The position numbers and the translations under genes are program-made. Under the pieces are notes generated by a model that ran no database searches, had not been told where the DNA came from, and saw only the letters and a program-made list of their open reading frames with translations. A stretch of DNA of 10,689 nucleotides. Source: Litoreibacter sp. Lineage in GTDB: Bacteria; Pseudomonadota; Alphaproteobacteria; Rhodobacterales; Rhodobacteraceae. Every line of letters begins with the position of its first letter. The stretch's first letter is position 1. Location of the stretch: positions 1 through 10,689 of the forward strand of contig JABDPP010000131.1 of NCBI GenBank assembly GCA_013042765.1. Direction: 5' to 3'. Shown piece by piece: positions 1-6,250 of the stretch.

Positions 1-465
1 GGTCTCGATCTGGCCGCCATTGGCGCGGATCTCGCGGGCGAAATTCTGGATCAGCAGGTCGGTGTCGATATCCCACGCCTCGGCATGATAGCCGACCCGG
101 GACACGGTGCCGGGCTTGAGGATCGGAACCATCGCCCGCGCACCCTCAAGGCTGATCTCCTCCATCTCCATATCGACAAAATCCTGCGCGAAGGCCTCGG
201 CCTCGGCATCGGTGCCAATCAGCATCATACCGCGCGGTTTGAGCACACCACCATTCTCGGTCGCGTGATAGCTTTTGGAGGCGCGGTTCAGCGCAACGGT
301 GGAGGGCAGGCCGTAGGTTTCCTCGAACATCGCGGCCGAGCGGCCGGAGGCGTGGTAGCCAAGCGCGTCCTCGGCCTCGAGCACCGTGACGCGGCCATGA
401 TGGGACAGGCGGGCACCCGCGGACACACCCGCGATGCCCCCGCCGATGACCAGAAAATCGATCAA
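1..465 (-). CDS. FAD-dependent oxidoreductase, DAO superfamily, D-arginine dehydrogenase-like (3' part cut by window edge)
   Basis: A flavoprotein amine or amino-acid oxidoreductase; 155 codons are visible and the C-terminal half lies beyond the left edge. Seen: residues 5-13 read LVIGGGIAG, the Rossmann FAD-binding GxGxxG motif, followed by VTVLEAED at 26-33, where Glu30 would bind the FAD ribose. GYHASGRSAA (36-45) and DIDTDLL near 138 follow. As I remember bacterial D-arginine dehydrogenase (DauA), it has a very similar GYHSTGRSAA and ADIDTD pattern, so this is the nearest relative I can name. The residue after SAA is Met46, whereas I recall an active-site His there in the Pseudomonas enzyme; the following Tyr51-Gly52 is kept. 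The start is TTG at 465-463: no ATG or GTG lies upstream in frame, and the next GTG would fall inside the FAD motif. It overlaps the stop of the aldo/keto reductase as TTGA, with GAGGA just upstream, so the two are probably translationally coupled. The family is fairly certain; the substrate is inferred and may be another D-amino acid or amine. Confidence 0.85.
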   Translation of the reverse strand, partial: MIDFLVIGGGIAGVSAGARLSHHGRVTVLEAEDALGYHASGRSAAMFEETYGLPSTVALNRASKSYHATENGGVLKPRGMMLIGTDAEAEAFAQDFVDMEMEEISLEGARAMVPILKPGTVSRVGYHAEAWDIDTDLLIQNFAREIRANGGQIET

Positions 466-1400
466 GCTTCCTCGAGGCGATCCGTGGCCGGGGCCGGCGT
501 GGGCGTCAGGGCCGTCAACTCTTCGTAAAGCGCGTCCGACATCTCGAATTCCATCGCCGCGAGCGAGGGCTGCAACTGCTCCGTCGAGCGGGCCGAAATG
601 ATCGGCGCCGTGATCGTGGGGTGTTTGGCAACCCAGGCCACTGCCAGCGTCGTGGCACTGGTGCCGTGCTCTGCTGCAATCTTGGGCAGGGTCGCTGCGG
701 CCTCATGCATCCAGTCCACGTTGTAGCGGGCCCGGTACCGCTTATCTTCGGCGAGCCGGCCATTCTCCACGCCACCGGCGTATTTTCCGGTCAGAAGCCC
801 GCCGCCCAGCGGCGAATAGGGGGCCACATGCACGCCCTCAGAACGGCACATCGGCAGGATCTCGACCTCGGCCTGCCGCTTCACGAGGTTGTACATCGGT
901 TGCAGGATATCGACCGTGACGCCTAGTTTCTCGGCCACGCAGATCGCCTTGACCACCTGCCACGCGGCATAGTTCGACACGCCGATATAGCGGATCTTGC
1001 CGGCCTGTTTCAGCTCGGCCAGCGTCTCGAAGGTCTCTTCCAGCGGCACCCTGTAATCCCAGCGATGCATGTACAGCATATCGACCATGTCGAGCCCCAG
1101 CCGCTGCTGGCTTTCGGCAAAGGTGGTCAGGATGTTCTCGCGGCTGCCGCCGCCGACATAACCCGCCTTGGTCGCGATGATCAGGTCATCGCGTTCGGGG
1201 GCTGCAAACTTGCCCAGAAACTCCTCGGACTTCCCGTAATTGTAGACATGCGCGGTGTCGAAGAAGTTTATGCCGGCTGACCGGCAGGCGTCATACATGC
1301 CGCGTGAGGCGTCCTCATCAGCGCTGCCTCCGAATTGCATGGTTCCAAAACACAGGGCGGAGGCGGGCGCACCATTGGGCGAAGTCAGTTGATTCTTCAT
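462..1400 (-). CDS. Aldo/keto reductase
   Basis: A cytoplasmic NAD(P)H-dependent oxidoreductase of the aldo/keto reductase (TIM-barrel) superfamily, which interconverts carbonyls and alcohols. Counting from the chosen ATG (312 aa), the catalytic tetrad is visible: Asp48 and Tyr53 in FFDTAHVY, Lys78 in IATKAGY and His112 in YMHRWD. GKIRYIGVSNYAAW, the QPMYNLVKRQ segment and YSPLGGGLLTGKY are typical later barrel motifs. ISARSTEQL (268-276) sits where the family binds the cofactor's adenosine phosphate. The ATG at 1400 gives an N-terminus (LTSPNG..ASALCFGTM) that matches how these proteins usually begin, but no clear ribosome binding site precedes it. A longer form from GTG at 1430, with AGGG six bases upstream, or from ATG at 1457, is possible; the latter almost touches the terminator hairpin. 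The gene lies just behind the terminator of the purine operon, so it probably has its own promoter. It overlaps the FAD oxidoreductase by four bases. Family sure; substrate unknown. Confidence 0.93.
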   Translation of the reverse strand: MKNQLTSPNGAPASALCFGTMQFGGSADEDASRGMYDACRSAGINFFDTAHVYNYGKSEEFLGKFAAPERDDLIIATKAGYVGGGSRENILTTFAESQQRLGLDMVDMLYMHRWDYRVPLEETFETLAELKQAGKIRYIGVSNYAAWQVVKAICVAEKLGVTVDILQPMYNLVKRQAEVEILPMCRSEGVHVAPYSPLGGGLLTGKYAGGVENGRLAEDKRYRARYNVDWMHEAAATLPKIAAEHGTSATTLAVAWVAKHPTITAPIISARSTEQLQPSLAAMEFEMSDALYEELTALTPTPAPATDRLEEA

Positions 1401-1468
1401 GCAGGTTTGGTGCCACAGCAGACCCGACACGAAAAGCCCTGATCTGGAAGCGTTCATATGGACAAAAG

Positions 1469-1497
1469 AAAAGGCCCGCCATGAGGGCGGGCCTTTT
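1469..1497 (-). terminator. Intrinsic terminator after the binding-protein gene
   Basis: On the minus strand, AAAAGGCCCGCC (1497-1486), a five-base loop (1485-1481) and GGCGGGCCTTTT (1480-1469) form a perfect 12-bp stem. The transcript continues CTTTTGTC, so the U-rich tract reads TTTTCTTTT. The hairpin lies 25 bases beyond the TAA stop of the BMP-family gene and ends the xdh/transport operon. It also separates that operon from the aldo/keto reductase. On the plus strand no extra T run follows the stem, so it should act mainly in the minus direction. Confidence 0.93.
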
Positions 1498-1522
1498 GCG
1501 TATCTGTGGGGCCGAGATCGGC

Positions 1523-2608
1523 TTAGTTCGGGATGTCCCCGGTCAGGCCTTCGACATAAAAGTTCATGCCGGCCAGCGTGCCATCATCGGCCACTTCACC
1601 ATCGGCCAGCCAGTCGCTGCCATCCTGCTTTTTCAGCGGTCCGGTGAACGGGTGGTAGGTGCCTGCGGCCATCTGGTCGCGCATCGCCAGTGCCTCGGCC
1701 TTCACATCGGCGGGAACCGCATCGGTGATTTCACCGATCTTCACCATGCCCGGCGCGATGCCGTCCCATGTGTCGACGCTTTCCCAGGTGCCGTCCATCA
1801 CCGCCTTGACGCGGGCGATGTAGTAGGGCGCCCAGTTGTCGATGATCGAGGAGACCCGCGGGCTCGGCGAATATTCCGCCATGTCGGAGGCCTGCCCGAA
1901 GCCGATTACTCCACCGGCCTTCTCGGCGGCAGCCAGCGGCGCGGTCGAGTCGGTGTGCTGCAGGATCACGTCGGCACCCTGTTCAATCAGCGCGGTGGCG
2001 GCGTCAGCTTCCTTGGCGGGGTCAAACCACGTGTAAGCCCAGACCACGGAGAACTCGACATCCGGGTTCACCTTCTTCGCGTGGATATAGGCCGCGTTAA
2101 TGCCCCGGATCACTTCGGGGATCGGGAAGGAGGCGATGTAACCGATCTTGTTAGTCTTGGTCATCTTGCCCGCGATATGGCCCTGCACCGCGCGGCCTTC
2201 ATAGAAGCGGGCGGAATAGGTCGACACGTTCGGCGTGTTGCGCTTGTAGCCGGTGGCGTGCTCGAACTTTACGTTCGGGAACTTGGCGGCAACCGCATTG
2301 GTCGGGTCCATGTAGCCGAAGGAGGTGGTGAAGATGATGTCGGCGCCCGACAGCGCCATCTGGGTAATCACCCGCTCCGCGTCCGATCCTTCCGGAACGC
2401 TTTCCTGATAGATGGTCTCGACCTTGTCGTGAAACTCGGCTTCCACGGCGAGGCGACCCTGATCGTGCTCATAGGTCCAGCCGCCGTCGCCCACCGGGCC
2501 GACATAGACGAAGCCAACCTTCGTCTTGGCGTGACCGTCGGCGAGGGCCGCGCCGGTGGCGAGGCCCAGCGCCGCGATGGCGCCCGTCAAAATTGTTCTT
2601 CGTTTCAT
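1523..2608 (-). CDS. BMP-family periplasmic purine/nucleoside-binding protein of an ABC importer
   Basis: The substrate-binding component of the ABC importer encoded immediately upstream; 361 aa, usual for the Bmp (basic membrane protein, PnrA-like) family. Seen: an N-terminal signal with KRR at 2-4, a hydrophobic stretch and ALA at 21-23 before DG, suggesting cleavage after Ala23. There is no lipobox cysteine, so the mature protein should be soluble in the periplasm. KVGFVYVGPVGDGGWTYEH (30-48) is the characteristic first strand and ligand loop. TTSFGYMDPTNAVAAKFPNV, GKMTKTNKIGYIASFPIPEV and VILQHTDSTAPLAAAEKAG are further family blocks. Family members bind purine nucleosides or free purines. 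Coupling to xdhABC makes hypoxanthine, xanthine, adenine or guanine or their nucleosides the likely ligands (inference). The start is supported by GGGGAG at 2622-2617, eight bases before ATG. The gene is last in the operon, follows permease 2 after 37 bases and stops at TAA. The twin arginine could mean Tat export, but a Sec signal is equally plausible. Confidence 0.93.
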   Translation of the reverse strand: MKRRTILTGAIAALGLATGAALADGHAKTKVGFVYVGPVGDGGWTYEHDQGRLAVEAEFHDKVETIYQESVPEGSDAERVITQMALSGADIIFTTSFGYMDPTNAVAAKFPNVKFEHATGYKRNTPNVSTYSARFYEGRAVQGHIAGKMTKTNKIGYIASFPIPEVIRGINAAYIHAKKVNPDVEFSVVWAYTWFDPAKEADAATALIEQGADVILQHTDSTAPLAAAEKAGGVIGFGQASDMAEYSPSPRVSSIIDNWAPYYIARVKAVMDGTWESVDTWDGIAPGMVKIGEITDAVPADVKAEALAMRDQMAAGTYHPFTGPLKKQDGSDWLADGEVADDGTLAGMNFYVEGLTGDIPN

Positions 2609-2639
2609 TCAGGTAACTCCCCAGGTTTTGAACTTCGTT

Positions 2640-2660
2640 AGTGCCTCAACTCGAGGCGTG
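2640..2660 (-). promoter_or_regulatory. Small hairpin over the permease 2 stop codon, before the binding-protein gene
   Basis: On the minus strand GCCTC (2657-2653), loop GAGTT (2652-2648) and GAGGC (2647-2643) form a 5-bp stem, which G-U pairs could lengthen by two. It encloses the stop of permease 2 and has no T tract, so it is not a terminator. Binding proteins are needed in excess over permeases, and stems at such junctions can stabilise or process mRNA; that role here is only a suggestion. A stem this short could also be chance. Confidence 0.25.
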
Positions 2661-3578
2661 GAACACCCGCCCGAGACAGGCCGGCGCAGACAGGGCTGCC
2701 CGGCTCTTATCAGCGGACATTATAACCAGCACAGCGATCGTTATCAGATATGGTGACATGGACAAGTACTCGACCGGAATTGCCATCCCCGCGGCTTGCA
2801 AGTTGAGCTGCAAAACGGTGACTCCGCCGAAAAGATAGGCGCCCAGCAAAACCCGGCCCGCCCGCCAGGACCCGAAGACCACGATCGCCAGCGCGATCCA
2901 GCCCGCGCCCGCGGTCATGCCCTCGGTCCATTGCGGCACCCGGATCAGGCTCAGATAGGCCCCGCCGAGCCCCGCGCACCCGCCGCCAAACATGATCGCC
3001 AGCAGGCGCACCCGCACCACCTTGTAGCCCAGCGCATGGGCGGCATCGTGGTTTTCGCCCACCGCGCGCAGGATCAGCCCGGTGCGGGTGAATTTCAGCA
3101 CCGCCCAGACCGCAGCCACCAGGGCCAGCGCGACGTAGACCATCAGATCGTGGTTGAAGAGGATCGGTCCCAGCACCGGGATATCCGACAGAAGCGGGAT
3201 ATCAAGCTTCTCCGTCGACGGTGGCTTGATCCCGATATAGCCCTGCCCTATCAGGGACGAAAACCCCAACCCGAACAACGTCAGCGCCAACCCGGTCGCC
3301 ACCTGGTTGGACAGCAGGTACTGGGTCAAAACTCCGAAGATCAGCGACAAAAGCGCGCCGCCGATCGCGGCTGCGAGAAATCCCATGACGGGCGATCCGG
3401 TCTCCACCGCGATGGCAAAACCGCAGATCGCGCCGGTGATCATCATCCCCTCGACGCCGAGGTTCAGCACACCGGCCTTCTCGGCCACAAGCTCGCCCAC
3501 GGCGGCCAGCAGGATCGGCGTGGCCGCCACCATGAGCGAGGCGACCAGCAGGATCGGGTTGATTGCAGAGAGATCCAT
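2646..3578 (-). CDS. ABC importer permease 2 (BMP-associated, nucleoside/purine type)
   Basis: An inner-membrane permease of the branched-chain/ribose-type family (BPD_transp_2), 310 aa from the chosen ATG. It should form the transmembrane channel as a heterodimer with permease 1. Seen: a run of strongly hydrophobic segments with short polar loops, and GVLNLGVEGMM at 36-46. That motif is the hallmark of the second permease in BMP-linked transporters and is the counterpart of GVWNIGAEGQ in permease 1. Also present are LSNQVATGLALTLFGLG and GAGWIALAIVVFGSWRAGRV. A GTG one codon earlier is possible, but the ATG at 3578 has GGAGG seven bases upstream and shares its A with the stop of permease 1 (TGATG), a classic coupled arrangement. 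The C-terminal tail beyond the last helix is about 20 residues, hydrophilic and unremarkable. Family certain; solute inferred from context. Confidence 0.93.
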   Translation of the reverse strand: MDLSAINPILLVASLMVAATPILLAAVGELVAEKAGVLNLGVEGMMITGAICGFAIAVETGSPVMGFLAAAIGGALLSLIFGVLTQYLLSNQVATGLALTLFGLGFSSLIGQGYIGIKPPSTEKLDIPLLSDIPVLGPILFNHDLMVYVALALVAAVWAVLKFTRTGLILRAVGENHDAAHALGYKVVRVRLLAIMFGGGCAGLGGAYLSLIRVPQWTEGMTAGAGWIALAIVVFGSWRAGRVLLGAYLFGGVTVLQLNLQAAGMAIPVEYLSMSPYLITIAVLVIMSADKSRAALSAPACLGRVFHASS

Positions 3579-4663
3579 CACACCACCTCCCGTCTGCCAA
3601 TTCGGATGCGGAAATTGCTCAACACGTCGACGGCAAGCAGGAAGAACAGAAGCATCCCCTGAAACGCCTGGATTGCGGCGGCAGGAACGCCCAGCATGAA
3701 CTGCGCCAGCTCGCCCCCGATATAGGTCAGAGCCATCAGCAGGCCGGCCAGCAAAATCCCGATCGGGTTCAACCGCCCGAGGAAAGCCACGATAATCGCC
3801 GTAAAGCCGTAGCCGACATTAAAATCGATGCTGATCTGGCCAGCCGGGCCGGAGACCTCGAACAGCCCCGCCGCGCCTGCGAGAATGCCCGAGATGCCAA
3901 GGCAGAACAGGATCAGCCGGCTCGGGTTCACGCCGCCAAAGCGTGCCGCGCGCGGGGCTTGTCCCGCCAGCTTGATCTGAAAGCCCAGCATGTGACGCGA
4001 CAACAGCACATATGCGAAAATCACCGCCACGAAGGCCGCCACGACCCCCCAATGCATGCCGGTGCCTGCGATCAGCTCGGCGTTATGTGCGGACGGGTAG
4101 GCCTTGAGATTGCGGCTGCCGGGGAACCCCGCGCCCTCCGGGTTGCGCAACAGCCCCAGCGACATGGAGGCCAGCATGAACTCCGCCACGTAGACCAGCA
4201 GAAGCGACACGAGGATTTCGTTGGTGCGGAAAGCGACCCTTAAGACGCCGGGGATCATCGCCCATAAAAAGCCGCCCAGCCCGCCTGCAATCACCATCAG
4301 CGGGAAGATCACGAAGCTCTCGGCCGGATAGAAAGCCAGCCCTACACCCGCCCCGCAGATCGCCCCCATGATGTATTGCCCCTCGGCGCCGATGTTCCAG
4401 ACCCCGGCGCGAAAGCCGAGGCTCAGCCCGATCGCGATCAGGATCAGCGGCGCGGCCTTGACCAGCAATTGCGGGCGGGAGAAGGCCGCAAACTGTTCGT
4501 TGAAGATCGGGTCCCAGAAGATCGTGCGGATTGCTTCGAACGGGTCCTTGCCGAGTGCGGCAAACATCACGCCGCCCGCGATCATCGTGGCCACCACGGC
4601 CAGAACCGGCGTCAGCGCGGTCCAGAAGCGGGAGGGGGAAGGGCGTCTCTCTAACCGGATCAT
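3578..4663 (-). CDS. ABC importer permease 1 (BMP-associated, nucleoside/purine type)
   Basis: The larger permease of the same importer, 361 aa, family BPD_transp_2. Seen: a short basic cytoplasmic N-terminus (residues 1-14), a first membrane segment at about 15-37, and a periplasmic region carrying DPFEAIRTIFWDPIF. Next come VKAAPLILIAIGLSLGF and the family motif GFRAGVWNIGAEGQ at 83-96, which resembles the EAA-type loop that contacts the ATPase. RTNEILVSLLLVYVAEF, GGVNPSRLILFCLGISG and GYGFTAIIVAFLGRLNP are further conserved blocks. The order and size fit the first permease of BMP-type systems. The ATG at 4663 is preceded by AAAGGG about 11 bases upstream. The 36-base gap to the ATPase gene is unusually A+T-rich for this region. 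The last codons overlap permease 2 as TGATG. Substrate is not readable from the permease alone. Confidence 0.93.
   Translation of the reverse strand: MIRLERRPSPSRFWTALTPVLAVVATMIAGGVMFAALGKDPFEAIRTIFWDPIFNEQFAAFSRPQLLVKAAPLILIAIGLSLGFRAGVWNIGAEGQYIMGAICGAGVGLAFYPAESFVIFPLMVIAGGLGGFLWAMIPGVLRVAFRTNEILVSLLLVYVAEFMLASMSLGLLRNPEGAGFPGSRNLKAYPSAHNAELIAGTGMHWGVVAAFVAVIFAYVLLSRHMLGFQIKLAGQAPRAARFGGVNPSRLILFCLGISGILAGAAGLFEVSGPAGQISIDFNVGYGFTAIIVAFLGRLNPIGILLAGLLMALTYIGGELAQFMLGVPAAAIQAFQGMLLFFLLAVDVLSNFRIRIGRREVV
3586..3590 (-). promoter_or_regulatory. Ribosome binding site of permease 2
   Basis: GGAGG on the minus strand, seven bases before the ATG at 3578 and inside the last codons of permease 1. 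It favours the ATG over the GTG one codon upstream and supports translational coupling of the two permeases. Confidence 0.75.
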
Positions 4664-4699
4664 GGCGCAATTAACCCTTTATTCTTAAACGTGAAAAAA

Positions 4700-6250
4700 T
4701 CATAATGCCGTCTCCCCGGACGCGTCCTCATGCAATTGGGCCTCATGCATGTCATGCGCCCCGCCCATCATCAGTCCGATCTCGTCAACCGTGAGCCCCT
4801 GCGCCGGAACCGCCTTGGTGAGCCGCCCCTCGTTCAGTGCGGCGAAGCGGTCGGCGATCTCCATCAGCTCGTCGAGGTCCTGCGAGATCACGATGATCGC
4901 AGCCCCCGCGCTGGCCAGATCAAGCAGCGCCTGCCGGATATCGGCGGCGGCGGCCGCATCAACGCCCCATGTGGGTTGGTTGACCACCAGCACCTCAGGC
5001 CTTTGCAAGATCTCGCGGCCGATCACGAATTTCTGCAGATTGCCGCCCGAGAGCGAGCGTGCCGCGTTGTCCGGCCCTGGCGTGCGTACGTCGAAATCCG
5101 CGATGATCATGTTGGCGAAGGCTTCCGTCGCCCCCCAGTTGAGAAATCCGCGCGCGCTCAGCTTTTCGCGGATCGCGCCGGTCAGTAACGCGTTTTCGGT
5201 CAGGCTCATATCGGGGGCGGCGGCATGGCCCAGCCGCTCTTCGGGCGCGGCCAGAACGCCCAGCCTGCGCCGCGCGTTCGGTCCCAGATCGCCGATCGGA
5301 AGGCCCGAAAAGACGATGTCACGGGGCGCGGTCGGCATCTCGCCCGAAAGCGCCGCGGTCAACTCGTCCTGCCCGTTGCCGGCAACCCCGCCAATGCCCA
5401 CGATCTCGCCGCGATGCACGTTCAGCGTCACGTCCTTCAGCGACGTCCCGAACGGGTTGGCCGAAGGGATTGACAGCGATTTCAGCTCCAGCGCAACGTC
5501 ACTTGTCGCATGCGGCGTGCGTTCGGGCTGGTGCAGCGTCGTGCCCACCATCATCTCGGCCATGGCGCGCGCGGTTTCCTCGCGCGGATTGCAGGTGGCG
5601 ACCTTCTTGCCCAGCCGCAGGATCGTGGCGGAATCGCACAGCGTCCGGATCTCCTCCAGCTTGTGGCTGATATAAAGGATCGAGGTGCCTTCCTCCTTCA
5701 GCTGTTCGAGCGTATCGAACAGGATCCCGACCTCCTGCGGGGTCAGCACGCTGGTCGGCTCGTCCATGATGAACAGGCGCGGGTTCTGCAAAAGGCAGCG
5801 GATGATCTCGACCCGCTGGCGCTCGCCTGCCGACAGATCGCCCACCAGCCGGTAGGGATCGAGCGGCAGGCCATAGGTTTCCGAGACCTCGAGGATCTCC
5901 TTGGCCAGCATTCGCATCGGCGGCGGATTCTCCATGCCGAGCGCGATATTCTCCGCCACGTCCAGCGCCTCGAACAGGGAGAAATGCTGGAACACCATCG
6001 CAACGCCCGCAGCCCGCGCGGCGCGCGGCTCGGTCGGGGCAAAAGGCTGGCCATGCAATTGCATCGTGCCACTGTCGGGCTTCACCAGCCCGTAGATCAT
6101 CTTGACCAGCGTGGACTTGCCCGCGCCGTTCTCCCCCAAGAGCGCATGAACCTCGCCGGGCTTGATCGAAAAGGACACGTCGTCATTGGCGACAACGCCC
6201 GGATAGGCCTTGGTCAGGCCCGAGATGGTCAGAAGATCAGTGCCCGTCAC
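4700..6250 (-). CDS. ABC importer ATPase with two fused nucleotide-binding domains (BMP-associated)
   Basis: The energising subunit of the importer, 516 aa, with two nucleotide-binding domains in one chain as is usual for sugar and nucleoside importers of this class. NBD1 (about 5-245) has Walker A GENGAGKST at 39-47, Q-loop Gln88, Walker B LFIMDEP at 159-165 and switch His196 (YISHKL). Its signature is LSAGERQ rather than LSGGQ. NBD2 (about 255-500) has GVAGNGQDEL in place of Walker A, with no Lys or Ser/Thr, an intact-looking signature LSGGNLQ, VLVVNQPTWGVD at Walker B and ISQDLDE at the switch. Only one composite ATP site, NBD1 Walker motifs against NBD2 signature, looks catalytically complete. 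Degenerate second domains are common in this family, so this is not damage. The start is GTG at 6250, overlapping the xdhC stop as GTGA, with AAGGA (6264-6260) nine bases upstream. The overlap with xdhC ties transport genetically to xanthine dehydrogenase. Confidence 0.95.
   Translation of the reverse strand: MTGTDLLTISGLTKAYPGVVANDDVSFSIKPGEVHALLGENGAGKSTLVKMIYGLVKPDSGTMQLHGQPFAPTEPRAARAAGVAMVFQHFSLFEALDVAENIALGMENPPPMRMLAKEILEVSETYGLPLDPYRLVGDLSAGERQRVEIIRCLLQNPRLFIMDEPTSVLTPQEVGILFDTLEQLKEEGTSILYISHKLEEIRTLCDSATILRLGKKVATCNPREETARAMAEMMVGTTLHQPERTPHATSDVALELKSLSIPSANPFGTSLKDVTLNVHRGEIVGIGGVAGNGQDELTAALSGEMPTAPRDIVFSGLPIGDLGPNARRRLGVLAAPEERLGHAAAPDMSLTENALLTGAIREKLSARGFLNWGATEAFANMIIADFDVRTPGPDNAARSLSGGNLQKFVIGREILQRPEVLVVNQPTWGVDAAAAADIRQALLDLASAGAAIIVISQDLDELMEIADRFAALNEGRLTKAVPAQGLTVDEIGLMMGGAHDMHEAQLHEDASGETAL

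Noticed and set aside
1400..1415. Sigma-54-like -24/-12 element on the minus strand (TGGCAC, then CTGCA at the proper spacing)
   Set aside because: The match is good, but the -12 element abuts the ATG at 1400. Transcription would then start inside the aldo/keto reductase coding sequence, and no good downstream start keeps the first barrel strand. Probably chance, though it would matter if the true start lay elsewhere.
1511..1522. Short inverted repeat GCCGA-GA-TCGGC just after the binding-protein stop
   Set aside because: Only a 2-base loop, no T tract, and the much stronger terminator follows at once. No role can be supported.
1304..2641. Open frame of 445 codons on the plus strand, opposite the binding-protein gene
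   Set aside because: It runs through the terminator hairpin and across the whole binding-protein gene, has shadow-like composition and shows no domain.
4200..4260. Possible local frameshift in permease 1, because another frame reads LKGRF, a string I associate with this family, at the RVAFRTNEI block
   Set aside because: The main frame is open and encodes family motifs on both sides of the site, including RTNEILVSLLLVYVAEF immediately after. A single compensated shift is not needed to explain it.
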